Shown here piece by piece: positions 20,079 through 29,646 of a DNA stretch of 64,000 nucleotides. Both the position numbers and the translations under genes were made by a program. Each line of letters opens with the position of its first letter. The stretch's first letter is position 1. The stretch spans positions 5,121-69,120 of the forward strand of contig JBGOEV010000007.1 of the NCBI GenBank assembly GCA_041538025.1, in the 5' to 3' direction. The notes under the pieces were generated by a model, which was not told the origin of the DNA, ran no database searches, and saw only the letters and a list, made by a program, of their open reading frames with translations. Origin of the DNA: Thermosaccharophagus gerlachensis. GTDB taxonomy: Bacteria > Armatimonadota > Fervidibacteria > Fervidibacterales > Thermosaccharophagaceae.

Positions 20079-22562
20079 CTATTCATTCACCGATAGGGCA
20101 AGCTCCTTCACCTTTACCACAAACTTCCCATCAACATAATCCACAACCACATGGTCACCGTCTTCAATACGTCCTGCTAACAGTTCATCTGATAGCAAGT
20201 CAATGACATGTGTTTGCAATGCCCTTCTAAGTGGTCTTGCACCATGATACTTATCAAAACCTATGTCCGCAAGCTTCTCCTTTGCTGCTTGCGTCAGCTC
20301 AAGTGTGATGTTTCTATTACGAAGCTCATTCACAAATGGGCGCAGCTCTATATCCACAATTTTGAGGACATGCTCTCTATGCAACGGTCTGAATACGATG
20401 ACCTCGTCAACCCTGTTCCTAAACTCCGGCGTAAAGCGCTCTTCATAGAGCTGTAGCATTCTCTTCTCCATTTCTTTAAAGACCGACTTAACCCTCTCCT
20501 CTTCATCTTCACCTCGCCTGAATCCGATACCAGCCTCCTGAATCTCCCTACCAAAGCCCCTATAGCCGATGTTTGATGTCATGATGATGATTGCGTTTCT
20601 AAAGTCAACTGTCCTGCCTTGTGCATCAGTCAGCCTTCCTTCATCCATGATCTGTAGAAGTATGTTTGTAACCTCTGGGTGCGCTCTATCAAATTCATCA
20701 AACAGGACAACACAGAAAGGTCTTCTCCTAACTCTCTCTGTAAGCTGTCCACCTTCCTCATACCCAACATATCCGGGAGGTGCACCAACAAGTCTTGAGA
20801 CTGTGTGCTTCTCAGTGTATTCGGACATGTCTATGCGTATCAAAGCATCCTCGGTGCCAAAGAGGAATTCAGCCAGCACCCTTGCAAGCAATGTTTTACC
20901 AACACCAGTTGGACCGAGGAAAACGAAGCATCCAGTTGGGCGACGCGGGTCTTTGAGACCAGCTCTTGCCCTTCTTATCGCTCTTGCCACAAGCTCAATA
21001 GCATGGTCTTGCCCAACTACCCTCTCTTTGAGATACTCCTCCAAGCGCAACAGGCGCTGTGTTTCATCTTCTGTGAGGCGTTTAATCGGTATGCCAGTCC
21101 ACTCAGAGACAACATGAGCAACATCTTCCTCTGTGACAACTGCCTCCTGTTCGCAAACCTTTGCCTGCCATTCCTCCTCAAGTTGCGTTAGCTTCTCGCA
21201 GAGTGCTGCCACTTCATCTCTAAGCCTTGCTGCCTTTTCATAATCGTGCTCGTTAATAGCTCTCTCCTTCTCCGCATTTAATCTCTCAATCTCCCTTTGA
21301 AGCTCCCTTATGTGAGGTGGTGGCATACAACCTCTTAACTTCACCCTTGAGGCTGCTTCATCAATCACATCAATTGCTTTATCTGGTAGCCTCCTGTCCG
21401 TAATGTAGCGGTGTGACAAACGCACAGCTGCCAAGATTGCTTCATCACTGATTTTGACATTGTGAAAGTTTTCGTATGTTAGGCGCAATCCCTTCAGTAT
21501 CTCAACTGTCTGCTCAACTGTTGGTTCAGAAACAAAGACAGGTTGAAAACGCCTCTCAAGTGCCGGGTGCTTTTCAATGTAGCGTCTGTAGTCTTCAAGC
21601 GTTGTAGCACCAATGCAACGAAGCTCACCGCGAGCTAATGCAGGTTTCAAAATGTTTGATGCGTCAATAGCGCCTTCAGCAGCACCTGCACCAACTATGG
21701 TGTGTAACTCATCAATGAAGAGGATGATCTCACCCTGTGCTTGCTTTATTTCATTCATGATGCGCTTCATGCGTTCCTCAAATTCCCCTCTATACTTTGT
21801 CCCGGCAACAATCGCAGCCAAATCAAGTGCAACAATCCTCTTGCCAAGCAATGGCTCTGGAACTTCCCTTTGAACAATTCTTTGAGCCAACCCTTCAACT
21901 ATTGCTGTCTTCCCTACACCTGCGTCGCCAACGAGGACTGGATTATTCTTCGTGCGCCTGCTCAATATTTGAATGACGCGCTCTATTTCGCTCTCCCTGC
22001 CTATGACTGGGTCAAGCTGTCCTTCAGCGCTTAGCTGAGTCAAATCCCTGCTAAAGGAATCAAGTGCAGGCGTATTAGTGCGCTTCCTGAATTGTCTCCT
22101 TACATCGCTTGTTACATCGCCCCTCTGACTGTAACGGCTCTCATAAACCTTTCGCCTCACATCTTCAAACCGCACACCATAGCGCATTAGAAGCCTTGCC
22201 GGAGTGCCATGCTTATCTCGCAGCAACCCAAGGAGAAGGTGCTCTGTGCCTATGTGCTTATCACCGAGGGCTTTCGCCTCATCTGCTGCAAACAGAAGCA
22301 CCCTCTTTGATGCGGGAGTCAATGTTGGCTCAGTCGTCGTAAGCCTACCAGCAGTAACACTTAACTCACTCTCAACATCCATCCTGAGCTGCTCAATGTC
22401 AACGCCAAGCCTCTCAAGTATCTCAACAGCCATCGCGTCAGATTGCTTGAGGAGGGCAAGCAAGATATGCTCAGGTTGAACATGTGGGGAGCGCATCTTT
22501 ATGGCTAAATCCTGAGCTTCAAGTAATACTCGCTTTGCCCTCTCTGTGTATCTATCAACCAT
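20079..22562 (-). CDS. clpC: ATP-dependent Clp protease ATP-binding subunit ClpC
   Basis: The protein has 827 residues from ATG 22562 (GGAGGAGA six to seven bases upstream). It unfolds substrates and feeds them to ClpP, and has a disaggregase-like role in stress. Residues 1-145 are the double Clp N repeat. AAA1 has Walker A GDAGVGKT at ~212-219 and LFIDELHT. A UVR-type motif (EHDYEKAARLRDEV) sits in the middle region, marking ClpC rather than ClpA or ClpB. AAA2 has GPTGVGKTLL and VLFDEFDRAHPEV. The length fits ClpC. It ends 13 bases from the convergent kinase gene. A TTGACA lies ~55 bases upstream (22621-22616) but a matching -10 is poor. No ctsR, mcsA or mcsB neighbours are seen, so the usual ClpC operon of Firmicutes is absent. 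Confidence 0.95.
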   Translation of the reverse strand: MVDRYTERAKRVLLEAQDLAIKMRSPHVQPEHILLALLKQSDAMAVEILERLGVDIEQLRMDVESELSVTAGRLTTTEPTLTPASKRVLLFAADEAKALGDKHIGTEHLLLGLLRDKHGTPARLLMRYGVRFEDVRRKVYESRYSQRGDVTSDVRRQFRKRTNTPALDSFSRDLTQLSAEGQLDPVIGRESEIERVIQILSRRTKNNPVLVGDAGVGKTAIVEGLAQRIVQREVPEPLLGKRIVALDLAAIVAGTKYRGEFEERMKRIMNEIKQAQGEIILFIDELHTIVGAGAAEGAIDASNILKPALARGELRCIGATTLEDYRRYIEKHPALERRFQPVFVSEPTVEQTVEILKGLRLTYENFHNVKISDEAILAAVRLSHRYITDRRLPDKAIDVIDEAASRVKLRGCMPPPHIRELQREIERLNAEKERAINEHDYEKAARLRDEVAALCEKLTQLEEEWQAKVCEQEAVVTEEDVAHVVSEWTGIPIKRLTEDETQRLLRLEEYLKERVVGQDHAIELVARAIRRARAGLKDPRRPTGCFVFLGPTGVGKTLLARVLAEFLFGTEDALIRIDMSEYTEKHTVSRLVGAPPGYVGYEEGGQLTERVRRRPFCVVLFDEFDRAHPEVTNILLQIMDEGRLTDAQGRTVDFRNAIIIMTSNIGYRGFGREIQEAGIGFRRGEDEEERVKSVFKEMEKRMLQLYEERFTPEFRNRVDEVIVFRPLHREHVLKIVDIELRPFVNELRNRNITLELTQAAKEKLADIGFDKYHGARPLRRALQTHVIDLLSDELLAGRIEDGDHVVVDYVDGKFVVKVKELALSVNE

Positions 22563-22723
22563 AGTCAATCTCCTCCATCAAATCGAATGAAGTATTGCGC
22601 TTGCATTTAATTGGATGTCAAAGTTTCATCCCCCTCTAACCACCTCCATCAAACGAGTTTGCCACTCATAAGGCAATTCGTAAACCTCACCTCCAACCCC
22701 GCACGGCACGATGAGAAACTCAC

Positions 22724-23617
22724 TCAATAAATTGGAGTCCCATCCTGCGCTGTTAGTTTCCGAAACTCTTCCATAAGCATCTTCGTTATAGGTCCCGGTT
22801 TGCCGTCACCTATCTCATGTCCGTCTATTTCAACTACGGGGACAATCTCAACTCCAGTTCCCGTCATAAAGCATTCATCAGCAACATAAAGGTCAATTGA
22901 TGTAAGGACAGCTTCGTAGGCTTGTATGCCAAGCTTCTGTGCCAGTTCCAAAATGACGCCCCTTGTTATGCCACGCAGTATGCCCATATGAACTGGCGGT
23001 GTGTATAAACACTGCTTCTTTACGATGAAGATGTTCTCACCCGACCCTTCAGCAACGTAGCCATCAATCGTTAGCATTATAGCCTCCTGCTTGCCAGCTA
23101 ACTTTGCTTCCATCTTCGCCAAGATGTTGTTCAAGTAGTTGAGAGATTTTATCGCTGGGTTAAGCACCTGATGCGAGCTACGCCTCGTTGAGACCGTTAT
23201 GGCTGTAATGCCTTTCTCGTATAGCTCCTGTGGGAAAAGCTCTATGTAGTCAGCAATAATGATCACAGTTGGGTTTGAGCACTTCCAAGGTTCAAGCCCA
23301 AGGTCCCCGATGCCCCTTGTGACGACAACCCTTATGTATGCGTCTTTGAGGTTGTTTTTCCTCAGCGTTTCTAATATGGCTTGACGCATTTCTTGCTTAG
23401 AGATAGGTATGTTGAGCCATATGCAGTGAGCCGACTCATATAACCTGTCCAGATGCTCGTCAAGCTTGAAGACTTTTCCCCCGTATGCTCTTATGCCCTC
23501 GAAGACTCCATCGCCGTATAGCAACCCGTGGTCAAAAACCGAGATCTTAGCTTGGCTCTTTGGGGTAAATTCACCGTTGATGTAGACAAACAGTTCCCCC
23601 TCCCTCGAATCACTCAT
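22724..23617 (-). CDS. ilvE: Branched-chain amino acid aminotransferase
   Basis: The protein has 297 residues from ATG 23617 (GAGGGTGA seven bases upstream); an ATG at 23638 is also possible. It is a class-IV PLP aminotransferase that makes Leu, Ile and Val from the 2-oxo acids. Family marks are FVYINGEF, FDHGLLYGDGVFEGIRAY, and the Schiff-base lysine in AIKSLNYLNNILAK. Later marks are EGSGENIFIVK and ADECFMTGTGVEIVPVVEIDG. The length is normal for IlvE. It lies downstream of the Gfo/Idh gene on the same strand with a 48-base gap. A D-amino-acid aminotransferase is the main alternative, but the FxGxxxA-type C-terminal motif favours IlvE. Confidence 0.9.
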   Translation of the reverse strand: MSDSREGELFVYINGEFTPKSQAKISVFDHGLLYGDGVFEGIRAYGGKVFKLDEHLDRLYESAHCIWLNIPISKQEMRQAILETLRKNNLKDAYIRVVVTRGIGDLGLEPWKCSNPTVIIIADYIELFPQELYEKGITAITVSTRRSSHQVLNPAIKSLNYLNNILAKMEAKLAGKQEAIMLTIDGYVAEGSGENIFIVKKQCLYTPPVHMGILRGITRGVILELAQKLGIQAYEAVLTSIDLYVADECFMTGTGVEIVPVVEIDGHEIGDGKPGPITKMLMEEFRKLTAQDGTPIY

Positions 23618-23665
23618 ATTTGCTTCACCCTCTCCCATCGCAGACGAAGCTTTGTCCTGTTATCG

Positions 23666-24856
23666 TTACTTCTTAAACTCTGGGAGTATCTCAACTTTCA
23701 CCCACGCCTTTTCACTTGCAGAGCGCTCAATTGCATCAAGGACACGCTGGCACTGAACGCCATCGTAGAAGTTCGGTTCCGGCAACCTATCCTCAGCGAT
23801 GGCGCAGAGAAGGTCATAGACAGTGTGAGTAAATGTGTGCTCATATCCGATTATGTGCCCCGGTGGCCACCATGCTTTGATATATGCATGGTGATCTGGC
23901 TCTGTAACCATGATCGTTCTAAAGCCATGTATCTCAGGTGGGTCATCCCTGAGGTAAAGCTCAAGCTCGTTCATCCTTTCAAGGTTGAAGACAAGCGAAC
24001 CATTGCTCCCGTTGATTTCAAACCTGTTATAGTTTTTGCGTCCCGGAGCAAAGCGTGTTGCCTCAATGTATCCGACAGCGCCGTTCTCAAAGCGAACAAG
24101 TGAAAGGGAGCAGTCATCAACATCAACAACACCCTTCTGCTCAGCCACTGCCTCCGCTGCAAGCCCTTCAGCACGCGCTGCAAGCAACGGGCGTTCTTTG
24201 ATAAATGTCTCAAGCAAACCACATACCTCAACTATTTCACCAACGAGGAAGCGAGCTAAATCAATCACATGCGCAGCCAAATCACCAAGCGCTCCAGAAC
24301 CAGCTACACTCTTTTGCAAGCGCCAAACGAGTGGGAAGTTGGGATCTACAATCCAATCCTGAAGGTATGTTCCTCTGAAGTGGTATATCTTTCCGAGCCT
24401 TCCCTCGCTTATAAGTTTCTTTGCCAACTGGACAGCGGGCGCACGCCTGTAGTTGAAGCAGATGGCATGCTTCACACCAGCCTTCTCAACAGCCTTCAAC
24501 ATCTCCTCAGCTTCCTGAAGGTTGCGTGCAAGTGGCTTCTCACAAAAAACATGCTTGCCCGCAGAAGCTGCCTCAACTGCTATTGGATGATGCGAATCGT
24601 TTGGTGTAACGATATCAACCAACTCAATATCGTTACGCTTAACCAGCTGACGCCAATCCGTTTCATAGCTTTCCCACCCATATTGCTTTGCTGCCTTCTC
24701 AACTGCTTCTTTAGAACGTCCGCATATCGCAACCATGCGAGGTATCAGAGGCGGTGAGAAGAAATGCTTCACATTACGCCACGCCTGACTGTGAGCCTTC
24801 CCCATAAACGCATATCCTACAAGACCTACTCCGATCTCCCTCACTTGTTGCGCCAT
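23666..24856 (-). CDS. Gfo/Idh/MocA family oxidoreductase
   Basis: The protein has 396 residues; ATG 24856 is preceded by GGAGGTG at ~9 bases. It is an NAD(P)-dependent sugar or inositol dehydrogenase-type protein. Residues ~10-135 are the Rossmann domain (GVGLVGYAFMGKAHSQAW, DWRQLVKRNDIELVDIVTPN, VFCEKPLARN). EKP carries the family lysine. Residues ~140-390 are the alpha/beta C-terminal domain (FNYRRAPAVQLAKKLI, GALGDLAAHVIDLARFL), with the H in GDLAAHVID near the usual catalytic position. There is no Tat signal, so it is cytoplasmic. Substrate cannot be told from sequence. This family is expanded in carbohydrate-degrading lineages such as the one suspected here. Confidence 0.88.
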   Translation of the reverse strand: MAQQVREIGVGLVGYAFMGKAHSQAWRNVKHFFSPPLIPRMVAICGRSKEAVEKAAKQYGWESYETDWRQLVKRNDIELVDIVTPNDSHHPIAVEAASAGKHVFCEKPLARNLQEAEEMLKAVEKAGVKHAICFNYRRAPAVQLAKKLISEGRLGKIYHFRGTYLQDWIVDPNFPLVWRLQKSVAGSGALGDLAAHVIDLARFLVGEIVEVCGLLETFIKERPLLAARAEGLAAEAVAEQKGVVDVDDCSLSLVRFENGAVGYIEATRFAPGRKNYNRFEINGSNGSLVFNLERMNELELYLRDDPPEIHGFRTIMVTEPDHHAYIKAWWPPGHIIGYEHTFTHTVYDLLCAIAEDRLPEPNFYDGVQCQRVLDAIERSASEKAWVKVEILPEFKK

Positions 24857-24954
24857 AGTTCAACACCTCCTCACACATCGTTTTACTCTGGCGCTTACAA
24901 TTTTAACGCTTACCCGCAAGGATGGAAAACGAGTCATCATGCCATAATGACGCT

Positions 24955-25983
24955 TCAGCGTTTCCTTGTGACCTCGCCCTGCTTCTCTGGTTGCGCACCT
25001 TTCTCAACCAACTCCTTCAACGCAGCAACCATGACTTTGATCTTCCCTTCCTTGAGTGCTTTGTCCCAGAGCTCGCTTATAAAAGCTCTTGCCCTCAAGG
25101 CAAGTTGTTCACTGAAAAGCTCCTTCTCAATTTCTGCCTTTGCTTCTTCAAACGGAACTTTAGGTGGCACCTTTATATCTCGCACCCAAAGTATCACCCA
25201 ATAGTTAACGCCATCAATCTGAACCTGAGTTGGTGGGAATATCTCGCCCGGTTTTGCAGCACGCAGTATGAGCTTATACTCATGTGGCAGTTCATCCAAG
25301 CTAAGGTAACCCCTTGAACCTAAAAGCTTTGCTGTCGGCATCTTTGAATGCTTTAAGGCAAGCGTTGAAAAAACTCTCGCTATGTCTTTGCGCTCTCTTT
25401 GAGCACGAAGCAGTTCACCCCAAATGGCATTTGCCTCCTCTGGTGTTAGAACACCTATCTCACGCACATCATACACAGGGTCTGGGTTGAAGCGCTTGTA
25501 TACTTGTGGACGATAGTAATATCGGCGCATCTCAACATCATCAATTCGTATCTCATTTCGTAGCATCTTCTCAAGGAGCACATACTTCTTGGCTTCAGCC
25601 CACAGCATCATCGGGCTTATGTTTGGTGGTAGACCTGCCCTCATGAGCTTCTCGGTTTCTTTCTTCTCAAGGGCTTCAAACAGCGGGTTGAAACGCTCAA
25701 GCACTTCCTTATCGGTAGCACTTATGCCGCGCCTTCTCGCCTCACCCTCTATCAGCATGAGCGTGACCATGCTACGCAAAACCTCAACACCATGATCGCA
25801 CAAAAGCCTCGCTATGAAATCTTCACGGCTTATTGGCGCACCATCAACAATCGCGACAACTTCTGGGATATCGTAATATCGCTTCAGAAAGTCTGGCTCA
25901 CCACAAACCCCAAACCTCGCAAGGATAAGGGAAGCGCAAACATACAAAACAACTTGAGGGGCACAAGACAACTTACTTCCCAT
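24955..25983 (-). CDS. Exported SurA-like / parvulin-type peptidyl-prolyl isomerase
   Basis: About 342 residues from ATG 25983 (GGTGA five bases upstream); in-frame GTG codons lie slightly upstream. The N-terminus is a signal peptide (VVLYVCASLILARFGVCG), with a Cys just before the mature part that could be a lipobox-like site, although it does not fit well. Residues ~35-170 form a SurA N-like helical chaperone domain opening with VVAIVDGAPISREDF. Residues ~175-290 resemble a parvulin domain (VREIGVLTPEEANAIW, SRGYLSLDELPHEYK, KPGEIFPPTQVQIDG). A C-terminal basic helix follows. It would fold exported proteins outside the cytoplasmic membrane. The start overlaps the 3' end of hisA by 11 bases, so the two are translationally coupled. 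Confidence 0.82.
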   Translation of the reverse strand: MGSKLSCAPQVVLYVCASLILARFGVCGEPDFLKRYYDIPEVVAIVDGAPISREDFIARLLCDHGVEVLRSMVTLMLIEGEARRRGISATDKEVLERFNPLFEALEKKETEKLMRAGLPPNISPMMLWAEAKKYVLLEKMLRNEIRIDDVEMRRYYYRPQVYKRFNPDPVYDVREIGVLTPEEANAIWGELLRAQRERKDIARVFSTLALKHSKMPTAKLLGSRGYLSLDELPHEYKLILRAAKPGEIFPPTQVQIDGVNYWVILWVRDIKVPPKVPFEEAKAEIEKELFSEQLALRARAFISELWDKALKEGKIKVMVAALKELVEKGAQPEKQGEVTRKR

Positions 25984-26734
25984 CTTTTTCACCACCCGTA
26001 GCCATCATTGCAGTTGTTACAGCCTCAGTGTAACACAGCTTCCCCTCATAGAGCGCTTTCCCAACGATGCACCCGATGACCCTCGGATATAGCCTCGCAA
26101 GCTCCCTTATGTGCTGTGATGTGGTTATACCACCTGATGCGATCACTTTTAGTGACGATGAGAGAGACACAACCTCTGCTATACCTTCTATGTTCGGTCC
26201 AAGCATTGTCCCATCACGCTTCACATCAGTGTAGATGACGGTCTCAACGCCGATCTCCTCAAGTTGCCTCACCATCTCCACAGGGGTTAATTGCGTCTCT
26301 CTCTTCCAACCGCGCACCACGATTTTCCCGTCCCTAACATCAACTGCCACAGCTATCCTACTGCCATACTTTCCTACAGCCTCGGCGAGCAGTGCTTTGT
26401 TCTCAACGGCGGTTGTTCCCAAGATAACTCTCTCAACACCGAGGGACAAGACAGCCTCAATATCGCTCAGCTCTCTAACACCCCCACCGAATTGCAACTT
26501 ACACTCCACTGCCTGCCGTATTCGTGAAAGCGTATGCAAGTTCTTTGGCTTCCCCTCAAGTGCGCCATCAAGGTCAACGATGTGTAGCCATTTAGCACCC
26601 AAACTTGCCCAATGCAACGCTGCTCTAACTGGGTCTTCGTCATAGATGGTTTGCAGATTAAAATCACCACGAACCAACCGAACACATTTGCCCCCTCGTA
26701 TATCAACAGCAGGTATGACCATAAATCCACTCAT
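25973..26734 (-). CDS. hisA: Phosphoribosylformimino-AICAR ribotide isomerase HisA
   Basis: The protein has 253 residues from ATG 26734 (MSGFMVIPAVDIRGG), with AAGGTGA eight bases upstream; two in-frame starts up to 26746 are less well spaced. It catalyses the fourth step of histidine synthesis (ProFAR to PRFAR). It has a (beta/alpha)8 barrel with IPAVDIRGGKCVRL (catalytic D), HIVDLDGA, QFGGGVR, AVDVRDGK, TDVKRDGT (second catalytic D) and ASGGITT. The length is normal. No other his genes are next to it. It overlaps the foldase gene and follows a small unknown gene on the same strand. Confidence 0.95.
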   Translation of the reverse strand: MSGFMVIPAVDIRGGKCVRLVRGDFNLQTIYDEDPVRAALHWASLGAKWLHIVDLDGALEGKPKNLHTLSRIRQAVECKLQFGGGVRELSDIEAVLSLGVERVILGTTAVENKALLAEAVGKYGSRIAVAVDVRDGKIVVRGWKRETQLTPVEMVRQLEEIGVETVIYTDVKRDGTMLGPNIEGIAEVVSLSSSLKVIASGGITTSQHIRELARLYPRVIGCIVGKALYEGKLCYTEAVTTAMMATGGEKDGK

Positions 26735-26804
26735 CACCATATTCACCTTACAGGTGCCTCAAGCACATGCGCCTCCAAGGACACATTGAAATCTTGCGTA
26801 GCTC

Positions 26805-27092
26805 TTAATCCTCAACGCTACTGAAGAGCCATTCAATGGCAGTTAACCAGAGCAATATAGCTGCCTCTTCAGCTGGCATATCTAAAGCCTTCCTGAAGAA
26901 GCGGCGCATGACATCAAGGTATGAGTCGGATGTCTCATCAACGACAACAAATTGACCGCGCTTCATCTGTGACGATAACTCAGCGTGAACGAGCGCGACA
27001 AACCTTTGGACGCTCTCAGGCGTAGCACGCTCAAGCTCTTCACCAAACTCCGCTATTGCTCTTTCTTTAAGCTCCTGTAGCGTCAATCGCAT
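26805..27092 (-). CDS. Small conserved-looking helical protein of unknown function
   Basis: About 95 residues if started at ATG 27092 (MRLTLQELKERAIAEF); a GTG at 27113 is the alternative. SD placement is poor for both, so the start is uncertain. The protein is mostly alpha-helical, acidic, and ends with a hydrophobic stretch (AAILLWLTAIEWLF). I do not recognise a family. It sits between ispF and hisA on the same strand with gaps of ~60 and ~70 bases and is probably in the same transcript. Codon use looks like that of its neighbours. Confidence 0.6.
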   Translation of the reverse strand: MRLTLQELKERAIAEFGEELERATPESVQRFVALVHAELSSQMKRGQFVVVDETSDSYLDVMRRFFRKALDMPAEEAAILLWLTAIEWLFSSVED

Positions 27093-27153
27093 CACCTCGC
27101 CAAAGAAAAGCACCTAATGTAAAAAGCAAGCTTTACACTCGTCATAACACTTT

Positions 27154-27642
27154 CTATGCTTTCCTTCGCAGTAACACAACAGCGAACGCTTCAATCCCTT
27201 CTTCCCTTCCTACAAATCCAAGCCCGTTTGTTGTCTTAGCTTTTACACTCACAGAATCCATCGGCAAGCCAATAATCGAAGACAGCCTCTGGCGCATTGC
27301 TTCCCTATGCGGACTAAGCTTCGGTGCGCTCGCCACTATAACTACATCAACTTGCGCAACTTCATAACCTGCTTCACGAACAAGGTTTACCACGTGCTCA
27401 AGTAGGAATGTGCTTGATATACCTTCATACTTTGGGTCATCGCTTGGGAAAAGCTCACCTATGTCACCCAAACAGGCAGCACCAAGGATAGCATCACAAA
27501 TTGCATGGAGTGCAACATCTCCATCGGAATGCCCAGCAAGCCCTCTATCATGTGGAACGAGCACACCGCAAAGAAAAAGTTTCCTTCCCTCAACGAATGG
27601 ATGGGCATCGTAGCCAAAACCAACCCTTGCAACTTCGCTCAT
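27154..27642 (-). CDS. ispF: 2-C-methyl-D-erythritol 2,4-cyclodiphosphate synthase IspF
   Basis: The protein has 162 residues from ATG 27642 (MSEVARVGFGYDAH). It converts CDP-ME 2-phosphate to MEcPP in the non-mevalonate isoprenoid pathway. Metal ligands D12, H14 (GYDAHPF) and H46 (GHSDGDVALHA) are visible. SAPKLSPHREAMR and KAKTTNGLGFVGREEGI are also typical. Its ATG overlaps the ispD stop as TGATG, indicating coupled translation. The length is normal for the trimeric enzyme. Confidence 0.95.
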   Translation of the reverse strand: MSEVARVGFGYDAHPFVEGRKLFLCGVLVPHDRGLAGHSDGDVALHAICDAILGAACLGDIGELFPSDDPKYEGISSTFLLEHVVNLVREAGYEVAQVDVVIVASAPKLSPHREAMRQRLSSIIGLPMDSVSVKAKTTNGLGFVGREEGIEAFAVVLLRRKA

Positions 27643-28430
27643 CAGCACTCACCGTCTGACCGAAGCCGAATATGGTTTTGAGCTGTCTTCAGCTCACATC
27701 CACACCTTATCATTTCGCCCGAGGCAATTCTCTCTTTGAGGAAGGACTCAACGATGAGAAGGTCATTCTTTTCCGTCACCTTTATATTGCAAGGGTCTCC
27801 CGCAACAAGCTTCACTTTGGCACCTATGGCTTCAACTAATGCTGCATCATCTGTGCTGAGAAGACCCACCTTCTTTGCCCTCTCATGTGCACGAATTAGC
27901 AACTTGCAGGAGAAGGCTTGAGGCGTTTGAACGAGGTAAAGGTTTTGCCTCGAGAGAGTCCGCAAAACGAACCCACCTGCATCGGCTTCTTTAACTGTGT
28001 CAGTGCAAGGTATAGCAGCTGTAGCTGCACCATGTTCAATAGCTGCCTCTACCACCTTGCTAACAAGCTGTGGCGTGACGAGAGGACGCGCAGCATCGTG
28101 CACAACAACATAACCATCTTCGCTACCAATAGCTTTTAGCGCATTGTAAACGCTCTCTTGTCTTTCTGAGCCTCCCACAACAAGCGCTATCTCCATGCTA
28201 CTGTAATGTTGCTCAGCTATATGCAGCACATCTTCTTGCTCATCTTCTCTTACGCAGATAATTAGCCTTTTAATGAAACCTGTGGCGCACAGAGCTTTCA
28301 AGACCCACGATAATATTGGTTCCCCTGCAACGTGGATCAAGACTTTGTTTCGTCCAACACCCATCCTAACAGCCTTACCAGCTGCGGGAACTATGGCTGT
28401 TATTGCTTCCAAACAACCACCCTTCTTCAT
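27642..28430 (-). CDS. ispD: 2-C-methyl-D-erythritol 4-phosphate cytidylyltransferase IspD
   Basis: About 262 residues from ATG 28430. A GTG at 28439 and a TTG at 28412 (with GGTGG upstream, giving MEAITAIVPAAG) are alternatives, and the last matches usual IspD N-termini best. It forms CDP-ME from MEP and CTP. It shows AIVPAAGKAVRMG, GGSERQESVYNAL, VVVHDAARPLV, DTVKEAD, LVQTPQAF and KVTEKNDL. The gene overlaps the 3' end of the PIN/TRAM gene by ~55 bases (less with the later start) and is coupled to ispF. The order radA, PIN/TRAM, ispD, ispF is common in Terrabacteria. Confidence 0.94.
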   Translation of the reverse strand: MKKGGCLEAITAIVPAAGKAVRMGVGRNKVLIHVAGEPILSWVLKALCATGFIKRLIICVREDEQEDVLHIAEQHYSSMEIALVVGGSERQESVYNALKAIGSEDGYVVVHDAARPLVTPQLVSKVVEAAIEHGAATAAIPCTDTVKEADAGGFVLRTLSRQNLYLVQTPQAFSCKLLIRAHERAKKVGLLSTDDAALVEAIGAKVKLVAGDPCNIKVTEKNDLLIVESFLKERIASGEMIRCGCELKTAQNHIRLRSDGEC

Positions 28431-29592
28431 CTTCTTCACTCAATTCGCGAACGAACTCAGCGAATATCATTTTGCCAGAAGCTGTTTGGCTCACATTGCG
28501 CACAGTTGTGCGCACCTTCTTACCGATATGTCTTTTTCCACCTTCAACAACGACCATTGTGCCATCATCCAAGTAGCCAACACCTTGTCCTGGATGGGTT
28601 CCCTCACGCACAATGTAGACATCAAGCTCTTCACCGGGTATGACGACTATCTTTAGTGCGTTTGCAAGCACATTCAAATTTAGCACTGGCACATGGTGGA
28701 GGTGCGCTATGCGTTGAAGCCCCTCATCATTTGTGATTATAGCTGCATCCAACTCCTCAGCAAGCCTTATTAGCTTCATGTCCACTGTCGGTGCTCGCTC
28801 AACATTACTGCTGTAGTTGTCTATGACCTCAATCCTCTGTGGATATGCTTGCCTCAATTCTGTAAGCATTTGCAACCCTCTTCTACCTCTTGCCCTCTTA
28901 AGTGGGTCTTCTGAGTCACGTATGCGTTGCAGTTCGTGAAGAACAAAATCGGGTATGCATATCCTCCCCTCTATAAACCCAGATGCTACAACTCCGTTGA
29001 GTCTTCCGTCTATGATGACACTTGTGTCAAGCAGCTTCAGTCGCGCAAGTTGGTAAGAGCTCGTGTCACTCTCCGCAGATGTCGGTTGCAACTCACCGAT
29101 ACGAGCACGCAAAAACCTCGGAAAGAATCTCGCCAGCTCCTCCTTCACACCAACCATAATGCGAAGGCAGATGTAAAGAGAGAAAGCTGTAACTGGGATT
29201 ATGATAACGAGCGCCATTTCCCAAGACTGGATCTGGGATCTAAATACGCTCAATGGTGGAAGGAGGATAAGGTAGGAGAGTATCAACCCAAGCAACACAC
29301 CAAACAACGCTGCGAGTTTGTCTGCGAGTGGTATTTTGTCAAGGCGAAACAGAACATCGGCAGCCTTCCAACCAAGAGGGCTACCAACAAGATAGCCAAG
29401 TAAAACCATCACGATGACTATGCCAGCACGACTAAGTAACTCTAAATGCCCTTTACCTGGTCCAAGGTATTGCAGAAGCCACCCTGTATACAGGATGCTC
29501 AAACGCACACCAGCCAGCGCAAAAAAGATGATAACGCAAATCACTGTGATCAACCATACAAAGTTTTGGAAACGGCGGTTCAACTCCCTCAC
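28375..29592 (-). CDS. Membrane PIN/TRAM-domain protein (YacL-like)
   Basis: The protein has 405 residues from a GTG at 29592; SD spacing is poor and a TTG a few codons in is possible. There are four predicted membrane helices in residues ~10-165 (WLITVICVIIFFALAG, GIVIVMVLLGYLVGS, LFGVLLGLILSYLILL, MALVIIIPVTAFSLYI). A PIN nuclease-like domain follows at ~185-320 (KLLDTSVIIDGR, PDFVLHELQ, AAIITNDEGLQRIA), with the acidic residues of the PIN site present. A TRAM RNA-binding domain is at ~325-385 (IVREGTHPGQGVGYLDDG, VRTTVRNVSQTASGKMIFA). The family is found beside radA and ispD in many bacteria; its RNA target is not known. Confidence 0.88.
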   Translation of the reverse strand: MRELNRRFQNFVWLITVICVIIFFALAGVRLSILYTGWLLQYLGPGKGHLELLSRAGIVIVMVLLGYLVGSPLGWKAADVLFRLDKIPLADKLAALFGVLLGLILSYLILLPPLSVFRSQIQSWEMALVIIIPVTAFSLYICLRIMVGVKEELARFFPRFLRARIGELQPTSAESDTSSYQLARLKLLDTSVIIDGRLNGVVASGFIEGRICIPDFVLHELQRIRDSEDPLKRARGRRGLQMLTELRQAYPQRIEVIDNYSSNVERAPTVDMKLIRLAEELDAAIITNDEGLQRIAHLHHVPVLNLNVLANALKIVVIPGEELDVYIVREGTHPGQGVGYLDDGTMVVVEGGKRHIGKKVRTTVRNVSQTASGKMIFAEFVRELSEEDEEGWLFGSNNSHSSRSW

Positions 29593-29646
29593 TCCCCTTT
29601 GTTTAAGTCTCTTTCAAAGGCTTCCTTCACTCCATCATTATGGTGT